Assembly: GCA_014529385.2 (NCBI GenBank)
Contig: CM043942.1
Span: forward strand, 59,325,184 to 59,389,183
Direction of reading: 5' to 3'
Origin: Adiantum capillus-veneris
Lineage: Eukaryota > Streptophyta > Polypodiopsida > Polypodiales > Pteridaceae
Length of the DNA stretch: 64,000 bases
The notes under the pieces are model-generated. The model saw only the letters and a list, made by a program, of their open reading frames with translations, did no database searches and had not been told where the DNA came from. The position numbers and the translations under genes are program-made. Position 1 is the first letter of the stretch. Every line of letters starts with the position of its first letter. Below, one piece after another: positions 35,221 to 47,384 of the stretch.

Positions 35221-36929
35221 TCTCTCTCTTGGATATAAATTGTTTATTTGACCTAATTATCTCTCTTCTTCTCCTCCCTTTCTCTAAGCTTCCTCTCCTC
35301 TATTTGTCTCTCTTCCTCTCCTTTCTCTCTCACTCCAAATAACTATTTTTCTCCCTCTTCTCATCTCTCCTCATTCATATAGCAGGAAGTATTTAGTCAA
35401 ATTTGGGCGTGAATATCTATCGGTTTACCTGCAGCATCGTCATTCAGGCACCCCCTACCACATCTCCTCTTTCTAGGACCTCTCTCACATCAACAAAACG
35501 CATACAATACAAAGATTACTTCTTTATTGTTTTATTGTATTACTATTTTACTATTTTTCAATAGAGAGAGGTAGATAAATGTACAAAGAAAGATAGAGAT
35601 TACCTACGAGCGGTGTCGTTAGGCTCTGCCGTGTTTGGGAGAGAGTTGCAGGTAGGAAGAGACAAGGTTAAAGAGGTGGTGTTTGAAGACGCTGCGTGTT
35701 TGAGGGAGAGGCTCAGGGAGGCGTTCTATGTCGTGAGGTGTTGCAGGCTTGAGAGGAGGCACAAGGAGGGCAGAAAAGGGTGTCTATTTGTTCAGGGTTG
35801 TTCCTTTGAGAGAGGAGGCGTTCAAGAAAGGAGGCATTCAAGAGAGGAGGTGCCTCGAGGCGTAGGGAGGGCATGTGGTAGAGGCAGCGCAAATGAGGCG
35901 TTTGGGAGAGGTGTAGGGGGCGTTCTTTGAAAGAGCAGAGGAGGCGCACGGACGACGTAGAGAGGCCGTTTGCAAGAGGTGCAAGGAGCTCGCAGAGAGT
36001 GCTATTGAGAGAGCAGAGGAGGCGTAGGGAGGATGCACCACAAAGATAACACAGTAGGGTTTTGAAAAGAAAGAAAGAAAGATAGAGATAAGGTTAGTTA
36101 ATGTTGTCAATTCAAAATTCCAATTTCAAATTTAAACTTACCGCTCTTCTTTATTTTGAACTTTGAAGGGTTTAGAATCATTTTCTTAAGGGGAGAGTCA
36201 TACCAGTGGATTGGAAACTGAAAGAGCTTTTGGAAAAAAATAAAAAAGGAGTATGGATTTTTTTTTGAAAAGTTGGCGTGAGATTTTGTGAGTGTCCGTA
36301 TCTTCTCGCTACGAGTGGAATGATACCTATGGTTGAAATCAGCATCTTGGGACCAAAAATCGCATACTGAAAAATACACTAAAAAGAAATCAAAATTAGA
36401 GAATTTTCGCTAGGACAAAGTGTCCTATTTTTTGTTGCATTGTTGTCCAAGAGACTTGAAAATCATTTTGGAAAAATTTGGGGTAAGCAAATTTTTTTTA
36501 ATTTTTAAATCTAGTTTTTTATCTGCAATGCAATTGCACACTAGTTGCAAGTGTGTTTTGAAAGTGCGAGCATACATGCAACGTATACATATTTATACAA
36601 ATAGTATTTAAATGAGAAGGCCATATACTAGAATGGGTTGCAAAGGTGCTGGTGCGCATTTGCGAAAAGCGTTGTAAGGGTGCACATACGCAATTTGCTC
36701 ATACATTTGATCATGCGATACGTGCGTACCGCTGTTTTTTATGTCCCTTCAGAGACGTAAACATATCATATGGATGTACATCCACGAGACTACTTGAGAC
36801 ATGGTCTCTATATATAATCAATGGTTATGAATGCGGCACATGGCATAGGATCAATCGATGTGGATGCACCATGTGACATATCTTGCGGGTCATACGTACC
36901 CCCTTATGTGCTGGTGGGCCTAGCTTTTT
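35221..36929. other. no convincing gene
   Basis: 35221-35600 is pyrimidine-rich. 35690-36030 is purine-rich, with imperfect GAGAGAGGAGGCG-like repeats that leave a long open frame by composition only. 36050-36929 is AT-rich, with nothing recognised. Confidence 0.6.
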
Positions 36930-37474
36930 GAAATCACTATATATAGCACCCTATGGACCAAAGTCCATAGGATGCATATATAGATCATCACAAAACACGA
37001 ATAGATAGTTCTGTGTGTTCATAAATCCAAAATATCTATATATACTTAGCTAGAAACATCAACATATAGCATCCTATGGCCTTTGGTCCGTAGGATGTTC
37101 ATATACTCATTATGAAACACCTACCTATAGGGCTCTATGGACCTAAGGACATAGGATGTATATATATAATCATATCAAGACACCTACATATAGCATCCTA
37201 TGGACCCAAGGCCATAGGATGTATACATACTCATCATGAGACACCTATCATTCATCAACTACATACATTTACCTATGGCATTGAGGCCATATAATGTATA
37301 CTTACTATACACAAACACTTGCATAAAACATCATATGGGCTAAAGGCCATAAGACATATATATAATCAACACAAGACACCTACACAAAGCATCCTATGGT
37401 CCTAAGGCCATAGGATGTTGTATACCCATCATAGAACAACTACTTATAGTGCCCTATGGCATTGAGGCCATAGA

Positions 37475-37525
<51 letters not shown>

Positions 37526-38625
37526 CAAATAACTACATATGGTGCTATATTGCCCTGAGGCTATAGGATGTATACATGACACAACCCATGTAGTGTAAGA
37601 AACGCCATAAGACCATATGATGTATATTTATTCAACACAAAACACCTACATAAAGCATCATATGACCGTAAGTCCAAAGGATGTATACATACTCATTATT
37701 AAACAACTACATGTTTCCTCATGAACCACCTACATATAGCATCCTATGGCCCTAAATCTATAGGATGTATACAAACTCATCGTGAAACGCCTACTTGTAG
37801 TACCCTATGGTCTTAAGTCCATGGTCTTAAGTCCATAGGGTGTATACATACTCATCATGACCCACCTACACATATGCATTGTGAAACAACTGCATATAGT
37901 CTTAGGGCCATCATGAGAAAACTACATATAGTGCCCTATGGCCTTAAGGCCATAGGATGTATACATACGCATCGTAAATTAACTATATATAGCATCCTAT
38001 GGCCCTAAGGCCACATGAAGTTATATACCTATCATGAGACAACTACATATAGTGCTCTATGGCCCTCAGGCCATAGGATGTATAGTTAATCAACAACACA
38101 AAACACCTGCATAAAACATCATATGGACTAAAGGCCATATGATTTATATATACTCAACACGAAACACCTACATAAAGCATCTTATGGACCTAAGGCCATA
38201 TGATGTATACATAATCATCATGAACCACTTACATATAGAGTCCTATGACCTTGGATGTGTAAATATGTATTGTGAAACACCTATATATAGCATCCTATGT
38301 CCCTAAGTCCATAGGATGTCATATACCCATCATGAGACAAATAAATATAGTGCCCTATGGCCCTCGGGCCATAGGATGTATATTTCATACAGACTAAAGG
38401 TCATATGATTTATATATACTCAAAATAAAACACCTACATAAAGAATCTTATGGCCCTAAGGCCATAGGATGAATCCATACTCATCATGAACCACCTACAT
38501 ATAGAATCATATGGCCCTAAGTCCATAGTATTCTATATACTCATCATGAAACAACCACATATAGTGCCATGTGTATATATATTCATCATGAAACACCTTC
38601 ATATATACCCACAATGAAATGACTT
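36930..38625. repeat. tandem array S2, palindromic core with third spacer
   Basis: Unit of about 60 bp: a spacer with CATCATGAAACACCTACATA and TATACATACT around the core CATCCTATGGCC-CTAA-GGCCATAGGATG. The core is the same palindrome as in S1 with one extra base pair on each arm (ATCC/GGAT). An (AT)n run lies at 37483-37519. Confidence 0.9.
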
Positions 38626-38780
38626 TATGATTGTTAACTTAACAAATATTTGTTGATACCTTCTTGCTTATGTGGATTTTAATCAAGGTGATAGAGTATG
38701 CATATTTATAGACACACAAAAGGTTGCCCATGCAAGTGTATGTGAGACAAACCCAAATGCATATTGCTGAGTCATGATTA

Positions 38781-39239
38781 TTGAGGAAGGCAATGTATCG
38801 ATGTCAATTGATTTGTGTTTCCAGAAGAAACCACTCATTCCATTCCCAACAATGGATGCTTGACAATGGGAGATTCCTTTCACAGTATTGTGAAATGGAG
38901 TATTGGGTTGATACAACATATGAAGGGATTTCTATGTCTAAGACTCACAAAGGAATGGAAGCATTGGAGGCACGATCCGATGGAATGAGCTATAGGGAGG
39001 TTTGGAAGGATAAAAGGGTTCAACTTTGGGATGAAAGAAAAACACATGTAGTAGCTGAAGGGGTTGTCATGTATGTGTGTTCATTTGATTCCGTAAACTT
39101 TGGTGAGCTAGGTGAAGATAACATTGGTATTGGTATTGAAACATCCTATGCTTTTGAGGCTACTATTTCTGCACAATCTGATGTATGCAGCATCAATCTA
39201 GTTTGTTGGCCTATCAAGAGAATGACAAATATGGATTGA
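38781..39239 (+). pseudogene. DUF7869-like gene relic, N-terminal segment
   Basis: 152-codon frame; the segment from MEYWVDTTYEG onward looks like protein. The end (VVAEGVVMYV, then GEDNIGIGIE and a closing LVCWPIKRM) faintly resembles a domain (DUF8039-like) seen in plant transposase-associated proteins. This match is from memory and weak. It lies upstream of and in the same direction as the better-recognised parts, so it may be an exon of the same gene. Confidence 0.35.
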
Positions 39240-39448
39240 AAAGTGTTGTTATGATATGAGGATTACATGCTAGTGACGCATTACAAGATACATGCATTGA
39301 ATCAGCTCGTTTGGTAGATACTATTTCAAAAAAACAAAAATATTTCTTCATAAAGAGGAAGCCAAAAATGCCCGTGAGACCTTCTTAGAGATCCAATCAA
39401 TCATCCATATCATTTGTCCAGCTTGTTTCAACCATAGATTGTTGTTCT

Positions 39449-39881
39449 ATGAGGTGTTGTCAATATGCCAATAGAGATAAGGTCATGGCTATGCGCAATG
39501 AATTTTTAGGACAAAGTTTGCAAAATAGAACCAACTATGTGTATGATACAATGTTGACTGCTTGGCGTGAGAACAAAATATCTACAAAGACTTGCTATGT
39601 ATTTTCATTTAATGGCAATGAGGTCTGTAGTAGAGCTTGGTATGAAATTCATGGCATTCCAAAAACTTTGTTTTACTACTACCGTGAACCAATTTGAAAA
39701 TGTGGTTCGATGCTCAGTGCATGGTAATTATGGTGTCATAAGAAAAGGAAGAGACCATACAAAAATGGGAAGGCATTGATGCGCTTTTTTGTAGTCTAGG
39801 AAAACTAAGATAAAATTCCACATAAGAGTAGAACTATGGAAGATGGTACCAGGGAAACCATGCTTGCAATACCAAACACGT
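39449..39881 (+). pseudogene. DUF7869-like gene relic, part before element C
   Basis: 39449-39697 reads CCQYANRDKVMAMRNEFLG and then YVFSFNGNEVCSRAWYEIHG, a block I know from the region upstream of the DUF7869 domain in multi-copy plant genes. The frame then shifts. A second readable stretch just before element C (about 39815-39881: PHKSRTMEDGTRETMLAIPN) joins in frame to codons at 49346 once element C and one copy of its 4-bp duplication are removed. The function of the family is unknown; the fold is thought to be transposase- or integrase-like (inference). Confidence 0.6.
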
Positions 39882-41899
39882 TGGAGAGGGGGAATAGGGA
39901 ACACGCCCAGCACACAAAATATTTGCCTCTCTATAGCCTAGGGACTCCAAAGCACCCCTAACCTCTCAAATAACACCTTCAAATTGGCTAATTTGCACTA
40001 ACAACTCCACTTTAGCATACAAAACAACTATCTGACACCTTGCAAAAAACACCCCACAACACAAATGCACTCACACTGCTCAACTCAATCTTTCCGACTC
40101 AAAAAGCACTCCTAATCTTCCCTCTTGGTGGCACCTTTTGAGCTGCAGGCAAACCCTCTGCAAGCAATGGCCAATACACGAAGAGCAAGAGAAAAGGAGG
40201 GGAATGGGGAGAAGCCACAAAAGAGATTGGGGCAAATAAGTGGTATTATTGCATAGGGAGTAGTACAATCAAGTATGCAGCTTCAATGGCAAGCTTAGCA
40301 ACACACAAGCTTCAAGCTTCCACTCACACACTCAGGCAGAAAAGCCCTCAAATTTTTGCAACCTTTTATAGGGGTGCCTCTAGGAGGTCCAAAAAAAAGA
40401 AAAAAGATGAGTGAGTCTCCTCCCGTGGCTTTCAATTAGAGATTCTTTTGGAATTTGTTTGCATTGCCAACACTTGGCATAGTTCATTTTTGGAAACAAT
40501 TACATGGTGTGCACATTGGTCCTTTGTCCCTTCCATTTGGCCGCCCGGAGCTCCCCTTGGGCCTTTGACTACCCTTGGCTTTTCCCTTTAACCGCCCTTA
40601 TCGGCACCTCTTTACAGCGTGACCCCTCCCCTGTCGAGGCAATAGCGAAGTCGCTATTGGGGGAGCGGGTTGCATCCCTTTCCTCAAAAAATTTGACCCT
40701 TAGGGGGAGTGGGCACCGGCCCTTAGTTGCCACATTATCACTGTGAAACTTTATCCCATGCGGGCTCTAGCAGGCGTGCCATCACCTCTGCAGTGCCAAA
40801 ACCAACACCAACCACCACGCAGTGCCACGTGCAGCGCCGGGCAGTGCTGCCCACACGCACACCATCACCATGGGAGGGAGAGCTCCCCTCTCTCTCCCCT
40901 CTTGTGTACCTTAGAGGCCTCATGGCCTGGAATATATACCGCGGCCCGCGGCCCGTCCGTTGCGCATATGGGATATTTGCTCGGCCACGTGGAAGCTCCA
41001 CATTGAATTGCACCCCCAAGGGTCACAGACACCTTCAACAAAATAAAAACCCCCTTTCTTTTTTTTCTTTTTTTTGGTCCTCTTCCAAAGGCTCCTATTC
41101 TCTGCTCCAAGGTTGGACTGCCAAGCCATAACAACCTACTGAAACTCCATATTTCCGGCTCCAACCGCCTTGGCATCCGTGCATTTCGACCCCTTGGCAC
41201 ATTCAAACCAAGGCCTTCAAAAAATGAAAACATCATCTGCAACCAACTTTGGGCAAAGGCACCCCATTTTGTGACTGCTGTAACTTCTTGCTCCGTACTC
41301 TGTTTGACATGCAGTCAATTCCTACTAGCTCTGTACGATGCACATCCTTGTTCTAGAACTTTGTCGATGCACAAAAGATGCCAGATGGAACATTCTCCAA
41401 TGCGGCCAAGTGGGCTCAGACCTGGCCCTCGAAAAAACTTCAACTGATCATATCTTGCAAACCATGGCACCGATACGCAATCCGAAAAGATGGTTAGGCT
41501 CCATAAATTGAGCTCTACATACTTGTATGTCAACTTCCACTTGGAACACCTGTCACGAGCTGCCCTGTACGGCGAGAATCTGCAAACCACTAAAGCTTCA
41601 ACCTTCAATAACTTGGGCTCCCTAGCTCGGTTTGATGAGTCGTCTGGACCTATTCCTTCAGTACTTCAAGCTCTTCATTCCTAGACCCAAAAGCTGCACT
41701 TTGCATCTTGTTCACCTGCTACCCAAATTAGCCCCTCATGGAGCCTTTCTTGGCTTATAAGCCGCATCATGCATACAATTCCGCTGCTACCTGCCATCCC
41801 ATGATTTTCCTAGTTGCTCTAGTCCTTTGCCATGCTTCTCCTTGCTTGCATACATCTACCCATGCCATCTTCTAGAGTCGACACACTTTGGCTGCACCA
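39882..41899 (-). repeat. element C 3' LTR
   Basis: About 2.0 kb. On the minus strand it starts TGGTGCAGCC and ends in CCCCCTCTCCA. It matches 47385-49345 over its whole length. Confidence 0.88.
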
Positions 41900-41936
41900 T
41901 CATTGCCCACCCCCCTGTTGAGCATTTATGCTCAAC
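41900..41936 (-). promoter_or_regulatory. element C hairpin plus polypurine tract
   Basis: Minus strand: perfect 9-bp stem GTTGAGCAT-AA-ATGCTCAAC (41917-41936), followed by AGGGGGGTGGGCAA and the 3' LTR. Confidence 0.7.
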
Positions 41937-42039
41937 CACATAAAAGCTTTATTCCACTATAAACTGCAAAACGTGGCACGCATTATGAGAAAACTAAAAC
42001 CATATGTACACTGTTTTATTGCACTCTATTTCCAAAACT

Positions 42040-43158
42040 TCAAGTGGGTTGCCCCACCCCCTGCATAAGAATCTGATGCACCACTGGCACTAACTCCCTT
42101 TCAAAGTAGAGTTTGAGACGTAGACCATTTACCCTATGTTTAAGAAACCGACCATCCAACCTCATTAGTGCATAAGTACCATTGGGAAAAACTTGATGCA
42201 CCTTGTAAGGTCCCGTACACTTTTTCTTGAACTTCTTTTGAAAAGTGAAATCAAGATAACTATTGTATTTCATCACTAGATCGCCCTTCTCAATCTGTTT
42301 GGCTGGCAAGTGTTGGTTGAACTTGGCTACCCTTCTTTCTCGCTGTCGCACATAAAAATCCATTGCTGCCTCTTGATCCATCTTCAAAGTTTTGAGACTT
42401 GTAATCCTATCCTGCAAAATATCTTCATGAGTTTTATCAAATTGCCATAGACCTTTGAGAACCCCTAGTTGCACATAAATAGGCAGGATCGCTTCCTTGC
42501 CATATACCAACTCGTAGGGAGTGAAGTTGGTTGCCACCTTATATGAAGTCCTGTAAGCCCACAAACATTTATCAAGGTTAGATTCCCACTCTTCAACCTA
42601 CTGGTATATATACTTTGTAAGCATCTTTACTATCTGCCCATTTGCACTCTCCACCAAACCATTGCACTGCGGGTGGTATGGATATGAAAATCGGTGTTGA
42701 ATCCCCAATTTATCCACTAGAGCACGCACCAACTTACTTCTGAATCCTTGTCCTCGATCAGATATGAGCACCCAAGGCACTCCAAAACGACAAAATACGC
42801 AATCAAACACAAACTGAGCAATAATATGCGCATTTACCTCTTTGACTGCTTTAGCCTCGACCCACCATGTAAGGTAGTCTATGGCCACTACCACATATTT
42901 CTTACCACTCGCTGACTTGGGCAATGGACCAATTGCATCCAAACCCCACTTTTCAAAGGCATCATGCGCAATGATAGCCCCTTGTTGCTCGGCTACCAGT
43001 CGTTTTTCACCCATCACTTGGCACTGATGGCACATCCTGCACCAATAATGCACATCTCGCACAACAGAAGGCCACCAGAACCCACTTCTTAAGATACAAA
43101 ACAAAACTTGACTCTTACCCTGATGACCGCTTTTCTCATGGCATTGCTCCAATACCAT
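42040..43158 (-). pseudogene. element C integrase
   Basis: Zinc domain with CHEKSGHQGK and CRMCHQCQ. Catalytic D in KWGLDAIGPLP, D in LISDRGQGFRS and E in NGLVESANGQ. The frame stops at 42596-42598 and continues with TNFTPYELVYGKEAILPI and EKGDLVMKYNSYLDFTFQ to 42040. It has one stop and an otherwise complete domain order. Confidence 0.9.
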
Positions 43159-43167
43159 GCTGATCTC

Positions 43168-44262
43168 TTATTTGTTAAGAACAGGATGTAGCACCCCATC
43201 TCGACCATGCACCATAAGATCTTCACCAACAAGAGTGAACCTTTTAGCCTTTTGAACAACTATCCTCCTTTGTAGCTTGGAAAGTCCTTCGGAACATTGA
43301 CCTGTACTCAAGAAATCATCAATATCCTTCAAAGTTTCTCTACCTATATAAGTGGCCGGCCCCACATACAAACTTGACACTTGAGTCTGAACACGACTGC
43401 TAGCCAAACGATCTACTTCCTGGTTTTGTTCTCTCCTCACATGTTTGAACTGCACTGCTTCAAAAAACTTCAACAGCTTCTTTATGGAAAAAAACCAATT
43501 CTTGAGAGAATCCCTCTTTACGTGCCATTGGCCCAAAAGTTGTTTGATAACCAGTAGAGCATCACCTTTTATGACCAACCTTGATATGCCAATGTCAATG
43601 CATTGCCTGAGCTCTAGGTGTAAAATAAGATATTTTGCTTCATTGTTGGTATGCACCTCCTCCAAGTCATAAGCTTTGAAAAAAATGACTATGCTGTGCG
43701 GATCTTGAATGACTACACCTCCACCTGCTTTTTGTGTTACTCGTCTATAAGCACCATCAAACCACATCATGAAGGCCCCTTCTAAGTCAGGTTCCTCCTT
43801 ATCCTCCTCTTCTACCACCCTTGGATAAATTGGTAACTCAACCTCCTTGTTGACTAGGATATCCGCCAAATGAGACCGACGAGTGTGATCCACTTTGAAC
43901 TCAAACTCAACCTCTCGAAGTTCGATTACCCACTTCATGATCCTCTTCCCTGGCTTCAAGTGTAGCACCACTTCAGGCAAAAGATTGTTAGCAGTCAATA
44001 CATAAAACTTCCGAACGACCAAATATACTTTGAACTTTCTGCAGGCAAAGACCAAAGCCATCACCCACTGTGCTGCCTCCGTATAAGTAGCTTCACCCAG
44101 ACTAATGACCCTGGTTTTGAAATAAATAGGCTTATAAATCCTTCCTACCTTTTGTAGAAATACTGCTCCGATAGCCACTGTTCCTACCGTCATAGCAATA
44201 TAAAAATCATCCTCATGATTAGGAGGACACACAGTAGGCAATTGACATAGAATACCTTTCAC
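43168..44262 (-). pseudogene. element C RNase H and archaeal-type RNase H
   Basis: 364 open codons. The first half is the ordinary Ty3 RNase H (IGAVFLQKVGRIYKPIYF, EAAQWVMALVFACRKF). The second half is the archaeal-type RNase H of the Tat group (MMWFDGAYRR, GGGVVIQDPHS, NNEAKYLILHLELRQ, RLVIKGDALLVIKQLLGQ), then a linker toward the integrase zinc domain. Confidence 0.87.
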
Positions 44263-44389
44263 TTTATCAAAGGCCTCCTGAGCTTCCTCATCCCACTAAA
44301 ATACATGCACCTGTTGAGCCCTTTTCTGAAGAGGATAGACATATTGAGATAACATCCAAAAAAACAGGATAAATATTTTAACTTATGCA

Positions 44390-45240
44390 CGAATGATGCC
44401 AATCTCATTCCTCACTGGTTGGAGGCTCCATAAGAACCAATGCTTTCACCTTCTCTGGGTCTGCTTCAATTCCGTTCTGTGAGACCACATGACCTAGAAA
44501 CTAAACCCTTGGTTGTGCTAACTTACACTTCTTTGGATTCCATTGACCTCCTTCTTCATCTAGCCTTTGAAAACACAGCCTTAACTTGGACAAATGTTCT
44601 GCCCTAGAACTATAGCAACCAATGCCATCCATAAACGCTCTAATGAACTTACCCAAGTAAGGTATGAACACCTTGTTCATCCAATCTTGAAAAGTCTCAT
44701 ATGCATTTACCAGTCCAGAAGGCATCCTGCGGGTAGGGAAATCAACCCCATGGAGAAATGAAGGTAGTCTTTAACTGGTCCTCCAAAGCAATACCAATCT
44801 AAAAATACCCTGAAAACCCATCCATAATGGAATAGCGTTCATGTCCGGCAACTTGGTTTAAAATATCATCTTGAAAAGGCAAAGGGTAATGATTCCGCTT
44901 GGTTGCAGCATTCAAAGGGTAATGAATCCGCTTGGTTGCAACATCCATAATGGAATAGCGTTCATGTTCGGCAACTTGGTTTAAAATATCATCTTGAAAA
45001 GGCAAAGGGTAATGATTCCACTTGGTTGCAACATTCAAAGGCTTATAATCTACACATACTCACCATTTTCCATTCTTCTTCGGGGTAATGACAACAAGAG
45101 AAACCCACTCAGACTCCTTTACTGGATATATAATCCTGCCTCGAGAAACTTGTTGATCTTCTGCCATAGAGCTTCCTTTTGAATATCTCCCAACCTCCTG
45201 AGCTTCTGTGCTTCTGGCCTGTATCCTTCTTTAAGTAGAA
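44390..45240 (-). pseudogene. element C reverse transcriptase, mutated
   Basis: The usual FVDD-type catalytic motif reads FMDGIGCYSS, so the second catalytic Asp is Gly. A 123-bp in-frame tandem duplication (about 44821-44943 repeated at 44944-45066) repeats the HYPLPFQDDILNQVA block. Several stops occur. The thumb region is at 44390-44500. Confidence 0.85.
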
Positions 45241-45247
45241 TCTGATG

Positions 45248-45960
45248 TTACACTCCTTTAGCTCTCCTCAGATCCTTATACTCCATTGCAAGTAATTCAG
45301 GGTAGGATGCACATAGGTCCATATAGCCTTCCTTCTCCTGCTTTGTTAAATCAGAACCTAGCATATATTCCACCTCTTTAGCTTGCAGACTACAAACAGG
45401 AACTTGCATACCTCTCCTTGCAGTGGTAGATTCTAATGTGACTCCGAACAAATCTGTATCCAACTTTAATAAATCCTCATCACTCTCTTTCTCTTCAACA
45501 CTGGTCAATCCTTCATCATAAGTAGACTGCGTTTCGTACTCATAACTGGTACTGAAATCTTGATTATCTCCACCTACTCTGAGAGATGAAAATGACTTTC
45601 CCTGTTCTTTAGATCCAACACAATCTGTCTGCCATTTTCCCGATCTGGCAAGGTAAACACCCCGGTCTCCCAATCTTGCTTGGCTCCAATTTCCAACAGC
45701 CATGGCCTCCCCAATATAATTGGATAAGAATTCTTACCTGATTTCATGACAAAAGAATCGATTAAGCATTCAATTCCCATAACCTTTACCTTCACATCCT
45801 GTGCCACTCCTAAAAAACGAGCTTTGGAATGATTAGCCATCCTCATTCACACATTGGATCTAACAACATATTTAATGCCAATATCCCTCATAGCCGACTC
45901 CGTAATAAGACAGACTTGGGCACCACCATTGATGTAGGCTTTTGAACCTATTTCTTCTTC
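45248..45960 (-). pseudogene. element C protease and linker
   Basis: Retropepsin-like region with YPIILGRPWLLEIGAKQDW (45574-45846). Upstream at about 45920-45945 the active site reads AYINGGAQVC, with Asn where D and family A have Asp. A frame change near 45590 leads to a Ser/Glu-rich linker (45248-45560) with LGSDLTKQEKEGYMDL before the RT. Confidence 0.8.
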
Positions 45961-46099
45961 TTGATCAAAACATCCACCACCGAAAGCACATCGGTCGGAC
46001 TCCCCACTTTCAAGGCTAGATTCTGTACTATATGCACCTCTCCTCCCACTCGAGGAAGCCTCGTGCTGACACTAGTTGACCATTGCCTTCTTAACTTAG

Positions 46100-47307
46100 G
46101 GTTTTAATGCAAGCAACTGCCCAAAAGTAATGTTAGCCTTTTGATTTTGAACATCTCTTACCAAATCATACTCCAGATTACCACGTCCCAACTGAAATTA
46201 CTTTTGGGTAGTTCTCCATCTTCACCTTCTTCTGCTTGGCTCTGGCTGCTCTCTACCTTCATTTATCTTCTCTTTCCCCTTCTTTGCTCTAGTTTCACGC
46301 TCTGTCTCAGTCTCCTTTTCACCTCGTGCTCTTTTGTTGGCCATGATTTCAACCTCCTACCTATCAACACCAATAATGTTAACCCTTGGTATTTCATCAT
46401 TACCTGATGGAGCCGCCTATGCTTGGTTTTCAACCTCTTGTGGCCCTCGTTGGCCATTAAACTGTGCTTGACCACGACCTCAACCAAATAGAGGATACAT
46501 GCCGCCCCTTTCCCATGGTGGGTGAGGGCAATCCGGAGCATGGTGGCCCTCCTCTCCACAATTGTAGCACCTACGAGGAAATTGCTTAGCTCTGCCTCTT
46601 CCTGTCCTTGCTTGACCTCTCTCCATAACACTTAAACGCAACCCTTACATTTGCTCAGACAAATCTTGAATTGTACGTACCCATTGTTGAGGAACGGTTG
46701 CTACCCCTCGATTGGGCTGATTCTCCGTTTGAACTTCTTCTCTCGGACTCGAAGTCGGATTGGGAACCATCGCCTCATATCCCAATGCATCTTGCTCAAT
46801 CTTCTTCTTTATTTTATGGCTTTTAGACCGCGCAATAACAACTACCCTGTTGTAATTCTCCGGGCTCTCGAAATCCACCTTTTCACAAACTTTGGGATGT
46901 AAGCAAGACATAAAATTTTCCAATTTAAAGTACTGATCACCATTGACCAACTGCATGGCAACCGCAAAATCCCTCCAACACTCTTCGAAGCGGGCGAGGA
47001 AGACACTAAATTCCTCATTCACGTCTTGCTTCAAAATTTTCAACCTTGCATCCAAGTGGACAGGAGACACCTCTTTTCAAAAGTCTTGCAGAAAACGGGA
47101 CCGCAACACCGGCCACATAATTCTTGGCTCTACCTCCAACCCATAGAACCATGTCTTGGCTTTTCCCTGCATCAAGAACGGGATCATTTGCATCTTGCTA
47201 GCTTCATCCGGCATATGCAGTGACATCATATACAACTCAAAATCGGCCACCCACTCTTCCGGATCTGCTTCTCTAGAAAAAATTGGTCCATAACTATGTG
47301 TTTCCAT
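46100..47307 (-). pseudogene. element C gag
   Basis: Start ATG at 47307 (METHSYGPIFS). Gag core: ADPEEWVADFELYM, then GKAKTWFYGLE. A TGA at 47077-47079 interrupts it, then the same frame continues to 46645 (EFSVFLARFEECWRDFAV). A frameshift precedes the zinc knuckle CYNCGEEGHHAPDC (46528-46569). Confidence 0.82.
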
Positions 47308-47359
47308 CTCTCCTTGATGGAAATAACCGTCTTTGATCAACACCGACGAGCAATCAGCA

Positions 47360-47379
47360 GCTCCTCCGTGGGGGCTCCA
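47360..47379 (-). promoter_or_regulatory. element C primer-binding site
   Basis: Minus strand TGGAGCCCCCACGGAGGAGC, five bases inside the 5' LTR. It is close to the A and D sites. Confidence 0.7.
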
Positions 47380-47384
47380 GAAGA

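Noticed and set aside
35613-35930. 105-codon Arg/Glu/Gly-rich frame
   Set aside because: Lies in a purine-rich, imperfectly repeated stretch; the frame is open because of base composition and has no recognisable domain.
40504-41242. Overlapping frames in the element C LTRs (also 47991-48865)
   Set aside because: Present in both LTR copies on both strands, GC-rich, no domain; LTR sequence.
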